Of a stretch of DNA of 29,523 nt, positions 1 through 6,442 are shown piece after piece. Positions within the stretch are counted from its first letter, which is position 1; each line of letters begins with the position of its first letter. The stretch lies in contig CAYWFF010000009.1 of the NCBI GenBank assembly GCA_964458085.1, positions 1 through 29,523 of the forward strand. Reading direction: 5' to 3'. A program made the position numbers and the translations under genes. Source of the DNA: CAYWFF01 sp964458085 (GTDB taxonomy: Bacteria > Patescibacteriota > Microgenomatia > UBA8517). Under the pieces are notes generated by a model that saw only the letters and a list, made by a program, of their open reading frames with translations, did not search any database and was not told the DNA's origin.

Positions 1-24
1 AGGGACAAATCTCATATATTTAGT

Positions 25-30
25 TATAAT
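25..30 (+). promoter_or_regulatory. -10 box of ychF, leaderless type
   Basis: TATAAT lies six bases before the ychF ATG, so transcription would start at or next to the start codon. No -35 box is visible and no Shine-Dalgarno sequence fits. Confidence 0.55.
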
Positions 31-36
31 TCGTCT

Positions 37-1209
37 ATGAGTTTATCAGTCGGCATTGTAGGTCTGCCAAACGTAGGCAAAAGCACGCTTTTTAATGCGC
101 TTCTCAAAAAGCAGCAGGCGTATGTGGCCAACTTTCCTTTTGCTACAATTGAGCCAAACATAGGTGTGGTTCCAGTACCCGATGAGAGATTGGAAAAGCT
201 TGCGAATACTATTGCTTCTGAAGTTGCAGAACAAAAAGCTCACTCCGGAGAAATCGTTTCAATTGGAAATGAAAACGATTTCGGTACAGAGAAACTTATG
301 AATTTCCGTCCTCCATTAATCCCTGCTACAGTTGAATTTGTTGATATTGCAGGACTAATCGCAGGAGCACATAAAGGTGAGGGTTTGGGGAACAAATTCC
401 TGGCGAATATCAGAGAAACCGATGCAATTTGCCATGTGATACGGGCATTCAGCGATCCTGATATTGTCAGGGAAGGTTCGGTTGACCCAAAAGCAGACTT
501 CGAAATTATCGAAACAGAACTTGCTATGGCTGATTACGCAACCTTGGAAAAACAACAAGAGCCTAAACATAATGCAAGCAAAGAAGATAAACACCGTTGG
601 GAAGCGGTCAAAAAAATCCGCCAGTTGGTTCAGGAGGGAAAACCTGCAAGATTGGCAAACTTGACAGAAGAAGAAGCAAAAGCTGCCAAATCTTTGAGTT
701 TACTGACAGCCAAACCAATCCTTATTGCATTAAACGTCAACGAAGAAGATTTGTCATCGGCCGCTGAATATGAAACTGAATACGCAGAAAAGTTTGGCGT
801 TTCAACTGATCAAGTTGTTGCAATTTCTGCAAAACTTGAAATGCAGCTTGCTGATTTAAGTGATATGGAGCGCTTACTCTACTTAAATGATTTGGGAATT
901 TCTCAGTCAGGATTGGAAAGGCTAATTAAAAAAGCTTTCACTACTTTAGGATTAATTTCCTTTCTTACAGCCGGGGAAGTGGAAGTCAGAGCATGGACAA
1001 TTAAAGACGGCATTTCTGCACTTGAAGCCTCAGGAGTAATTCATACCGACTTTATGGCCAAATTTATCAAAGCCGATATTTGTAAATTTGATGATTTTGT
1101 TACTTACGGAGGCTGGAAAGCATCCAGAGAAGAAGGTAAAGTCCGCTCAGAAGGAAGAGAGTATGCTATGAAGGACGGGGAAGTTGTGGAGTTTAAGATA
1201 GGGAGCTAA
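37..1209 (+). CDS. ychF: YchF/OLA1-family redox-responsive ATPase/GTPase
   Basis: This is a cytosolic P-loop NTPase of the Obg-related YchF/OLA1 family, which binds ribosomes and usually prefers ATP. The Walker A/G1 motif GLPNVGKST is at residues 9-17. The G3 region (VDIAGL, then GAHKGEGLGNKFL) is near residues 102-123, and the NVNEED segment near 233-238 corresponds to the NKxD-type region. The C-terminal TGS-like part ends in VRAWTI, IHTDF and EGKVRSEGREY. At 390 residues it is longer than the usual ~363; the extra length is mostly an insertion at about residues 60-95, between the G2 and G3 regions. The start follows a -10 box by six bases. With rpsF, ssb and rpsR downstream it keeps the B. 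subtilis gene order, interrupted here by a four-helix-bundle cassette. Confidence 0.97.
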   Translation: MSLSVGIVGLPNVGKSTLFNALLKKQQAYVANFPFATIEPNIGVVPVPDERLEKLANTIASEVAEQKAHSGEIVSIGNENDFGTEKLMNFRPPLIPATVEFVDIAGLIAGAHKGEGLGNKFLANIRETDAICHVIRAFSDPDIVREGSVDPKADFEIIETELAMADYATLEKQQEPKHNASKEDKHRWEAVKKIRQLVQEGKPARLANLTEEEAKAAKSLSLLTAKPILIALNVNEEDLSSAAEYETEYAEKFGVSTDQVVAISAKLEMQLADLSDMERLLYLNDLGISQSGLERLIKKAFTTLGLISFLTAGEVEVRAWTIKDGISALEASGVIHTDFMAKFIKADICKFDDFVTYGGWKASREEGKVRSEGREYAMKDGEVVEFKIGS

Positions 1210-1220
1210 AGTGAAAAGTT

Positions 1221-1255
1221 CTAATATCTAATTACTAATTTCTAATTTCTATACA
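1221..1255 (+). repeat. Left heptamer arm of cassette A
   Basis: Five consecutive 7-bp units follow the pattern CTAATTT, the last one degenerate. Aligned unit by unit with the reverse complement of 1663-1697, 27 of 35 positions match. Confidence 0.75.
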
Positions 1256-1285
1256 AAATCAAATGTAATAAAATAAGTTTAGAAT

Positions 1286-1657
1286 ATGGGAAATACTTCA
1301 GGAGAAATTAATTTCCGATATAACCTTCATCACCGTACGTTTCAGTTTTCAACTCATATTATTTCACTAGCCAATAAGCTTCCACACACTCTAGTTCTTA
1401 GCCCAATAATTAAGCAATTAATTCGTTCAGGTACGTCTATCGGTGCGAACTATTGTGAAGCTGATAATGCTGAAAGCAAATTAGACTTTAAGCATAAAAT
1501 TGGGATTTGTAAAAAGGAGGCAAAAGAAACCTACTATTGGTTGGACTTACTTAGTACAACAGTAAAAAACAAAAACATCAATTATGATTTAGCTTTTTTA
1601 AAACAAGAATCAAAGGAATTACATTTAATTTTTGTATCTATAATTCGGAAATTGTAG
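1286..1657 (+). CDS. Four-helix-bundle protein (23S rRNA intervening-sequence protein family)
   Basis: This 123-residue protein belongs to the small helical family first met as reading frames inside 23S rRNA intervening sequences; the DGR accessory protein Avd has a related fold. The family signature is clear: IKQLIRSGTSIGANY near residues 43-57, then EADNAESKLDF and KIGICKKEAKETYYWLDLL near 71-89. Function is unknown; an RNA- or nucleic-acid-related role is only a family guess. It is not inside an rRNA gene here. It breaks the ychF-rpsF-ssb-rpsR cluster and is framed by inverted heptamer arms. A diverged paralog lies at 10425-10784 on the other strand and shares most of the signature block. 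No Shine-Dalgarno sequence is visible. Confidence 0.88.
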   Translation: MGNTSGEINFRYNLHHRTFQFSTHIISLANKLPHTLVLSPIIKQLIRSGTSIGANYCEADNAESKLDFKHKIGICKKEAKETYYWLDLLSTTVKNKNINYDLAFLKQESKELHLIFVSIIRKL

Positions 1658-1662
1658 TATTG

Positions 1663-1697
1663 TGTCAATTAGTTAGTAATTAGAAATTAGACATTAG
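1663..1697 (-). repeat. Right heptamer arm of cassette A
   Basis: Five in-register heptamers (AAATTAG type on the + strand) form the inverted partner of 1221-1255. The outer edge reaches the -35 region of the rpsF promoter. Confidence 0.75.
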
Positions 1698-1717
1698 AAA
1701 TTTAAAAGTATTTCTGC

Positions 1718-1723
1718 TATACT
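1718..1723 (+). promoter_or_regulatory. -10 box of rpsF
   Basis: TATACT lies nine bases before the rpsF ATG. The only candidate -35, TTAGAA at 1694-1699 with an 18-bp spacer, falls in the outer edge of the cassette A arm. Confidence 0.5.
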
Positions 1724-1732
1724 TCAGCTCAC

Positions 1733-2017
1733 ATGGAAAACTATGAATTAACAATTGTAATGCCCGGAAGTTATACTCCTGCCAAGCAGAAAAATGTCGC
1801 TGAGAAACTGAAAAAACTTATAACTACTTTCAAAGGAAAAGAAACAAAAAAAGAAGAATGGGGTAAACTCGATTTAGCCTATCCAATCAACAAAGAAACA
1901 TCGGGGGCATATTACCATTACGAAATCGAATTGGTACCAGAACAAGCAAAAAATGTGTCAGACAAGCTCAGATTAGACGAAGACGTGATAAGATATCTTT
2001 TAATCAGAAAAGACTAA
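1733..2017 (+). CDS. rpsF: 30S ribosomal protein S6
   Basis: S6 is a small-subunit protein that pairs with S18 on the 30S platform. The 94 residues show the S6 pattern: the first beta strand YELTIVMPG, a lysine-rich helix, KEEWGKLDLAYPINKETSGAYYHYEIEL in the middle, and the terminal LRLDEDVIRYLLIRKD. Length is normal and there is no extended acidic tail. It starts nine bases after a TATACT box and heads rpsF-ssb-rpsR, so S6, SSB and S18 are probably made together, as in many bacteria. Confidence 0.95.
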   Translation: MENYELTIVMPGSYTPAKQKNVAEKLKKLITTFKGKETKKEEWGKLDLAYPINKETSGAYYHYEIELVPEQAKNVSDKLRLDEDVIRYLLIRKD

Positions 2018-2074
2018 AGACAACAGGATGATAAAGAACAATCAAAATTGACTGTTCACTGATACTTATTTTCT

Positions 2075-2080
2075 TATAAA
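2075..2080 (+). promoter_or_regulatory. Possible internal -10 box before ssb
   Basis: TATAAA lies eight bases before the ssb ATG, again at leaderless spacing. The nearest -35-like TTGACT (2048-2053) is too far away (21 bp), so this is a weak call. Confidence 0.3.
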
Positions 2081-2088
2081 CCTAATTT

Positions 2089-2589
2089 ATGGCTAGAAGT
2101 TTAAACAAAGTACTGCTTATCGGTAACTTAACCCGCGATCCTGAACTCCGCTATACTCCGCAGGGGACTGCGGTTTGTACGTTCGGGCTTGCCACAAACA
2201 GACAGTGGGTAAGTGATGGTCAGAAAAAAGAAGACGTTGAGTACCATCGGTTGGTTGCCTGGAACAAGCTGGCGGAACTCTGTTCGCAACTTTTAGCAAA
2301 AGGACGGAAAGTTTATGTTGAAGGACGTCTGCAAACCAGAAAGTGGCAAGGACAGGATGGACAGGAAAGGACTACAACTGAAATTGTCATAAGCGATATG
2401 GTAATTTTGGATTCAAAAGGTGCAGCAGCAGGAAATATGGGGGAAGATTTCGATATTCCTGAAGAAAATGAAATACCGGCTGATTTGCCTGAAGACCAAC
2501 CGGCAAAAGTTGAGAAAAAAGCACCGGCAGCAAAAAAAGAGACAAGTGAAGTTGCGGAAGAAGTGGCAGATGATGATATTCCTTTTTAA
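2089..2589 (+). CDS. ssb: Single-stranded DNA-binding protein
   Basis: SSB coats ssDNA during replication, repair and recombination. The N-terminal OB fold covers about residues 1-110, with NKVLLIGNLTRDPELRYT, FGLATNRQW, EYHRLVAWNKLAE and KGRKVYVEGRLQTRKW. A low-complexity acidic and Ala/Lys/Pro linker follows, ending in the DDDIPF tip that recruits partner proteins. At 166 residues the length is typical. The gene lies between rpsF and rpsR, as in B. subtilis. The 71-bp gap before it holds only a weak -10 box. Confidence 0.96.
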   Translation: MARSLNKVLLIGNLTRDPELRYTPQGTAVCTFGLATNRQWVSDGQKKEDVEYHRLVAWNKLAELCSQLLAKGRKVYVEGRLQTRKWQGQDGQERTTTEIVISDMVILDSKGAAAGNMGEDFDIPEENEIPADLPEDQPAKVEKKAPAAKKETSEVAEEVADDDIPF

Positions 2590-2594
2590 AAAAT

Positions 2595-2629
2595 TTAATT
2601 TCTAATTTCTAATAACTAATTACTAAAAA
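2595..2629 (+). repeat. Solo five-heptamer arm between ssb and rpsR
   Basis: Five in-phase 7-bp units of the CTAATTT type fill the gap after ssb and end one base before the rpsR ATG. Length, unit and register match an arm of cassette A, but no second arm or four-helix-bundle gene is nearby. It could be an excision scar, a recombined half element or an independent tract. Confidence 0.7.
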
Positions 2630-2630
2630 T

Positions 2631-2879
2631 ATGGCAGCAAGAAAACCGACAAAAAGACGCGTAGTAAAGAACACTCCTAAAGTGTGTGCATTTTGTGAGG
2701 CAGAAAAGATGCCTGACTATAAAGACTTTAAAGAACTTGCAAACTTTATTACTGACCGTGCTAAAATCCTGGGTAAAGACTATACCGGATTTTGCAGCAA
2801 GCACCAGCGCCGTTTTACAATAGCAGTTAAACGGGCAAGGCATTTGGGACTGCTTCCATTTTCAGCTTCAACTAGATAA
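2631..2879 (+). CDS. rpsR: 30S ribosomal protein S18
   Basis: S18 is the 30S platform partner of S6. The 82 residues carry the family core: CAFCEAEK near residues 22-29, DYKDFKELANFIT near 31-43, and GFCSKHQRRFTIAVKRARHLGLLPF at the C-terminus. The CxxC plus C-x2-H residues suggest a zinc-binding form. The basic N-terminus (RKPTKRR) is normal. The start codon follows the solo heptamer tract and has no Shine-Dalgarno sequence, so it probably depends on translation of the upstream message. Confidence 0.95.
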   Translation: MAARKPTKRRVVKNTPKVCAFCEAEKMPDYKDFKELANFITDRAKILGKDYTGFCSKHQRRFTIAVKRARHLGLLPFSASTR

Positions 2880-2888
2880 ATATTTCCC

Positions 2889-3021
2889 TATAACGCGAAT
2901 GCCACAAACATTTTTGCGAATGCAACTAATGGCTACGAATTTTGTCCTAGAATAATTCAGGGTAGTAAATGTATTAGTGTTAATTCGTAACATTCGTGAT
3001 CATTGGTAAATTGGTGTTATA
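2889..3021 (+). repeat. Inverted pair of CGAAT-rich short-period tracts
   Basis: This 133-bp block fills most of the gap between rpsR and the S41 protease gene. It begins TATAAC (2889-2894) and ends with its complement GTTATA (3016-3021). The left half has GCGAATGC at 2895-2902 and 2916-2923 and ACGAAT at 2935-2940. The right half has the inverted ATTCGT at 2983-2988 and 2992-2997. Units are about 8-10 bp and degenerate. There is no gene inside; it looks like a small MITE-like or hairpin-forming element. Confidence 0.45.
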
Positions 3022-3030
3022 TTTTTTAGG

Positions 3031-3058
3031 TTTACACTTATTTCCTAAGTGGTACAAT
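3031..3058 (+). promoter_or_regulatory. Promoter of the S41 protease gene
   Basis: TTTACA (3031-3036), a 16-bp spacer and TACAAT (3053-3058). The ATG follows seven bases later, so the mRNA is probably leaderless. Confidence 0.6.
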
Positions 3059-3065
3059 AATAGCT

Positions 3066-4316
3066 ATGCAAAATACTCCCAAAGTATCATTTTCCGGTGC
3101 AAGAAAATCTGTAATTATGGTTTTTGCTGCTGCATTTATTTTCGCGCTTGGTTATACTCTTGGGCTTTATAAATTTGAAGTAAAAAGTAACGAATTTCCT
3201 GAAGTTAAGATAACCCACGAAACTCCACCGGAAAGAGGCACGTTGGAGTTTGATTTCTTTTGGCGGGTATGGGATACCTTGGATACCAAATATTACGACA
3301 ATAGCAAACTTATAGAAGCAAAGATGGTTTACGGAGCAATTCAGGGAATGGTTGCTGCGGTTGGGGATCCTTATACTGTATTTTTACCTCCGGAAGACAA
3401 TAAAGTGGTCCAAGAAGACCTGAAAGGCAATTTTGGCGGGGTGGGAATTCAAATAGAATTTAAAGGTACTCAGCTTGCAGTTGCCGCACCTCTTCCAGGA
3501 ACTCCAGCGGAAAAAGCCGGAGTTTTGGCCGGGGACTATATTACCGGTATAAAAGATGAGGCTAAAGGAATTGATACCGGAACAGCAGGGATGTCTCTCC
3601 CTGATGCTATACAGGCAATTAGAGGACCTAAAGGCTCAACTGTTACTTTAGCACTTCTCAGGGACGGAGTTGAAGAAGTTATAATTGTTGATTTGGTAAG
3701 GGATGAAATTAATGTACCCAGTGTAACTTTGGAATATGTGGGCGAAAATAATGAAATTGCCCACTTGAAATTACTAAAATTTGCCGGTGAAACGCAGGGA
3801 GAATGGGATACTGCGGTTTTGGACATACTGAAACGCCCCGATGTTAAAGGGATAATTGTAGATGTCAGAAATAACCCAGGGGGATATATGCAAGGTGCAA
3901 TAGATATGGCCTCGGACTTTTTAGAAAAAGATGAGCCGGTAGTTTCGGAGGAATCCGGCGGAAATAAAGTTACTTATCGGGTTGAAAAACTGGGAAGACT
4001 TAGAGACCATGAATTGGTGATATTAATTAATGGCGGCTCCGCATCTGCGTCAGAGATATTCGCAGGAGCCATGAGGGACAACGAGAAGACACCGTTAGTG
4101 GGGGAAACATCTTTTGGCAAAGGAACTATACAGGAACCGCTGCAGCTTGATAAAGGTTCCGGATTACATGTAACTATTGCGAGGTGGCTTACTCCTGACA
4201 ACGTGTGGGTTAACGATGGTGGTCTAAAACCTGACGTTGAAGTGGAAGACGATCCTGCGACAACTGAAATAGACGAACAATTGGTTAAAGCAATAGAAAC
4301 TCTCAGCAAAAATTAA
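3066..4316 (+). CDS. S41-family C-terminal processing protease (CtpA/Prc type)
   Basis: This is a membrane-anchored serine protease that should trim or degrade exported proteins from their C-terminal ends. An N-terminal hydrophobic segment (about residues 15-34) acts as anchor. A PDZ domain lies at about residues 115-210, with GNFGGVGIQI and GTPAEKAGVLAGDYI. In the protease core, the VRNNPGGYM block is near 267-275, the probable nucleophile is Ser327 in GGSASASE, and the general base is Lys352 in GETSFGKG. The 25-residue Ser-Lys spacing is the one known for CtpB-type enzymes. At 416 residues it is full length. It lies 27 bases before a DegP-like gene, so the two are probably a cell-envelope proteolysis pair. 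Confidence 0.95.
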   Translation: MQNTPKVSFSGARKSVIMVFAAAFIFALGYTLGLYKFEVKSNEFPEVKITHETPPERGTLEFDFFWRVWDTLDTKYYDNSKLIEAKMVYGAIQGMVAAVGDPYTVFLPPEDNKVVQEDLKGNFGGVGIQIEFKGTQLAVAAPLPGTPAEKAGVLAGDYITGIKDEAKGIDTGTAGMSLPDAIQAIRGPKGSTVTLALLRDGVEEVIIVDLVRDEINVPSVTLEYVGENNEIAHLKLLKFAGETQGEWDTAVLDILKRPDVKGIIVDVRNNPGGYMQGAIDMASDFLEKDEPVVSEESGGNKVTYRVEKLGRLRDHELVILINGGSASASEIFAGAMRDNEKTPLVGETSFGKGTIQEPLQLDKGSGLHVTIARWLTPDNVWVNDGGLKPDVEVEDDPATTEIDEQLVKAIETLSKN

Positions 4317-4343
4317 GGATTGGGAGTTAGTATCCAAATAAAT

Positions 4344-5489
4344 ATGAGTCGTGCAGTCAGAAATCTTTTTATTGCCCTTACTTTTCTTTTTATTCTTGTA
4401 TCAGCAGCTTTTGGGGGAGCATTGGCCGACAGACTTTTTGTAATTAAGCCTCTAGATTACCTGGTGGAAAGACAGGGTACAAACGGAACAAATATTTCCC
4501 AAAAAATACTGAACGAAGAGTCGGTTGTGGTGGATGTTGCTGAAGAAAACTCTTCATCGGTCGTAACAGTTTCAATTGAACAACCAAGAAGACGTGTTTT
4601 GGAATTTAACCCTTTCGGTGGAGGGTTCAGATCGCGGATTGAGGGCGGGGACCCTCAGGATATAGGTACCGGTTTTATAGTATCTGAAGACGGACTAATT
4701 ATAACAAATAAGCATGTGGTAGATGCGGACGGCACATATCAAGTTATCACTCAAGACGATAAAGAATACGAAGTAACTCAGATAAGCAGAGACCCTGCAA
4801 ATGATATAGCAATTCTCAAAATTGAGGCTACTGGTCTTAATCCGGTTGACCTTGGAACTTCCAATGACTTAAAAGTGGGACAGTTTGTAATAGCCATAGG
4901 AACTGCCTTGGGTGAATTCAGGCACACTGTTACAACGGGAGTGATTTCCGGTTTGGGACGGGGTATTACGGCAGGAAGCGCATTTGAGGGTTATGTTGAG
5001 CAGCTTGATGATGTAATTCAAACCGATGCTGCGATTAACCCCGGAAATTCAGGCGGACCCCTTTTAAATTCGGCAGGGCAAGTTGTCGGAGTAAATGTCG
5101 CCGTTGCGGCTGGAGCGGAAAATATCGGCTTTGCGATTCCTATAGACATTGTTAAAGAAGCACTGGAGCAGTTTAAAACTACAGGCAAGTTTGCTTCACG
5201 GCCTTACTTGGGGGTTGAATATCAAATGGTTGGCAGGCAAGCGGCACTTCTAAACGATGTTCCCCAAGGGGCATATGTGATGAATGTCATTGAAGGCTCG
5301 CCTGCTGATGATGCAGGAGTTGAGGCAGATGACATTATCACTAAAATTGACGGCCAGGCAATTAATGAAGAAACTGCTCTAGCTGATATAATTGCCACTA
5401 AAAAAGCAGGGGATAGTGTGAGTTTGGAAATCTGGCGGGACGGAGAGACCCTTCAGCTCTCAGCAACTTTGAGTGAATTTAGTGAGTAA
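4344..5489 (+). CDS. DegP/HtrA-like S1C serine protease with PDZ domain
   Basis: This is an envelope quality-control protease. From the ATG at 4344 it has 381 residues: an N-terminal anchor or signal segment (about residues 7-28), a trypsin-like domain and one PDZ domain (about 285-377). The catalytic triad is visible as His124 in TNKHVV, Asp154 in ANDIAIL and Ser236 in GNSGGPL. The frame is also open from a TTG at 4320, but the Shine-Dalgarno-like AAGGA abuts that TTG, and the ATG gives a better signal-anchor start. A single PDZ domain fits DegS/HtrA-type proteins better than two-PDZ DegP. It is probably co-transcribed with the S41 protease gene just upstream. Confidence 0.94.
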   Translation: MSRAVRNLFIALTFLFILVSAAFGGALADRLFVIKPLDYLVERQGTNGTNISQKILNEESVVVDVAEENSSSVVTVSIEQPRRRVLEFNPFGGGFRSRIEGGDPQDIGTGFIVSEDGLIITNKHVVDADGTYQVITQDDKEYEVTQISRDPANDIAILKIEATGLNPVDLGTSNDLKVGQFVIAIGTALGEFRHTVTTGVISGLGRGITAGSAFEGYVEQLDDVIQTDAAINPGNSGGPLLNSAGQVVGVNVAVAAGAENIGFAIPIDIVKEALEQFKTTGKFASRPYLGVEYQMVGRQAALLNDVPQGAYVMNVIEGSPADDAGVEADDIITKIDGQAINEETALADIIATKKAGDSVSLEIWRDGETLQLSATLSEFSE

Positions 5490-5491
5490 GG

Positions 5492-5532
5492 TCGTTTGTT
5501 GATCTAGAGAAGATAGCATATTTTCTCAAACG
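5492..5532. terminator. Possible bidirectional hairpin between convergent genes
   Basis: CGTTTG at 5492-5497 pairs with CAAACG at 5527-5532, with an inner GAGAA/TTCTC stem. It sits between the convergent 3' ends and runs into the last codons of the minus-strand gene. There is no strong T run. Confidence 0.25.
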
Positions 5533-6373
5533 GTCGTATAAAACTATCCTCTGTGTCTATACAAGCATAAATAAAGGGACGCGGTTCACCATATATTTTT
5601 TCAAAATTAACTGCTTCATAGTGGAAACGAAGATACTGCTCATACAATAAGTTTAAAAATTCAGGTTTGACTATAGTATGATATGGTTTGTCTTCGGTCT
5701 CTCTTGAAAATGACATCTCCGGACTGATAAGGGTGTTAACAATTATTCGTATGCTTTGATTATATTTGTGTAAATTGGCTAAGAAAGTTTCTTCGAAAGT
5801 CCGAAATACTTTCCCTTCATGCCTGCCGTACATAAAGTTTGCACGAGCAAAGGGCAGATCAGTCCAATCCCTTTCAAAGACACTTACTCTAGGTAGTATA
5901 TCTTTTTCATAAATTGACTTATAAATTAACCTGCTTCGAATTTGCTGCCGTAAATAAAGATTTGTATAACTAAAATCTTCTTCTGCTTTTAAATCCTGGA
6001 TTATACTACCTATAAATTCAGGCACAATATGAAAACCTTCATACAGTGGGTTTATACTTAATTCGTCAATATATTCTTGCTGAATATAGCCAAGAGTAGT
6101 TGTGCGTCCTGAGTTTGGCATTCCTATTAAACTAATTGTAAAACCAAGATTTTCAGCAGGATCTTGTTGTAAGGGATAAAAATTATTAACACCAGCGAGA
6201 TCAGCTGGATTAGTTTCTCTATTTACCCCCAAACTATTAAGTGCTGTTTGGGTTTTGTATTGTTCAATCAGATGAAGATTGCGAGTTATTTGATCGTTAG
6301 GAAAAATAATTTCTTTTGTAATTGCTTTTGTTATACCGGAATTTACTTGCTGCCAACGTTCGTTATCAAGCAT
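5504..6373 (-). CDS. P-loop NTPase/kinase-like protein of unknown function
   Basis: This 289-residue protein starts from the ATG at 6373; a TTG three codons earlier, with AAAGGTGG upstream, is an alternative. A phosphate-binding loop GMPNSGRTT lies near residues 84-92 after a hydrophobic strand, but the invariant lysine is arginine. Downstream, FHIVPEFIGSII and VSVFERDWTDLPFAR resemble the strand-acid and D/E-R blocks of AAA_28 kinases, such as the ribosylnicotinamide kinase part of NadR and the Ttd14 family. That assignment is by pattern only. The N-terminal ~75 residues are unrecognised. It is divergent from a cytidylyltransferase-like gene at 6443, with a 69-bp shared promoter region. The substrate is unknown, and the Arg substitution may mean weak or altered nucleotide hydrolysis. 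Confidence 0.7.
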   Translation of the reverse strand: MLDNERWQQVNSGITKAITKEIIFPNDQITRNLHLIEQYKTQTALNSLGVNRETNPADLAGVNNFYPLQQDPAENLGFTISLIGMPNSGRTTTLGYIQQEYIDELSINPLYEGFHIVPEFIGSIIQDLKAEEDFSYTNLYLRQQIRSRLIYKSIYEKDILPRVSVFERDWTDLPFARANFMYGRHEGKVFRTFEETFLANLHKYNQSIRIIVNTLISPEMSFSRETEDKPYHTIVKPEFLNLLYEQYLRFHYEAVNFEKIYGEPRPFIYACIDTEDSFIRPFEKICYLL

Positions 6374-6413
6374 TTCCGCCAAGTTACCACCTTTGCCTAA
6401 AAACAGCAAGTGA

Positions 6414-6419
6414 TATAAT
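6414..6419 (+). promoter_or_regulatory. -10 box in the divergent 6374-6442 region
   Basis: TATAAT lies 23 bases before the + strand ATG at 6443, with TTGCCT at 6393-6398 as a poor -35 (15-bp spacer). On the other strand the same bases give an AT-rich stretch that may serve the minus-strand gene. Confidence 0.35.
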
Positions 6420-6442
6420 GCGCTCAAATATTTTATATAGTT

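Larger units (their letters stand above)
1215..1703 (+). mobile_element. Putative cassette A: heptamer inverted arms around a four-helix-bundle gene
   Basis: A unit of about 489 bp lies between ychF and rpsF. Each end has five 7-bp units in register (35 bp) in inverted orientation, plus a 6-bp outer extension (AAAGTT against AAATTT). The only gene inside is the four-helix-bundle protein, whose stop codon is five bases from the right arm. No transposase is present, and no clean target duplication is visible; a short AAAGT occurs on both sides but not at exact edges. Mobility is inferred from the matching layout at 10377-10815. Confidence 0.5.

Noticed and set aside
1204..1712. A target-site duplication around cassette A (AAAAGT at 1214-1219 and 1704-1709)
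   Set aside because: The hexamer overlaps the arm extension on one side and does not sit symmetrically at both edges; in AT-rich sequence it can arise by chance.
3536..4309. Two minus-strand frames opposite the S41 protease gene
   Set aside because: They are serine- and proline-rich shadows of a clear protease gene on the other strand.
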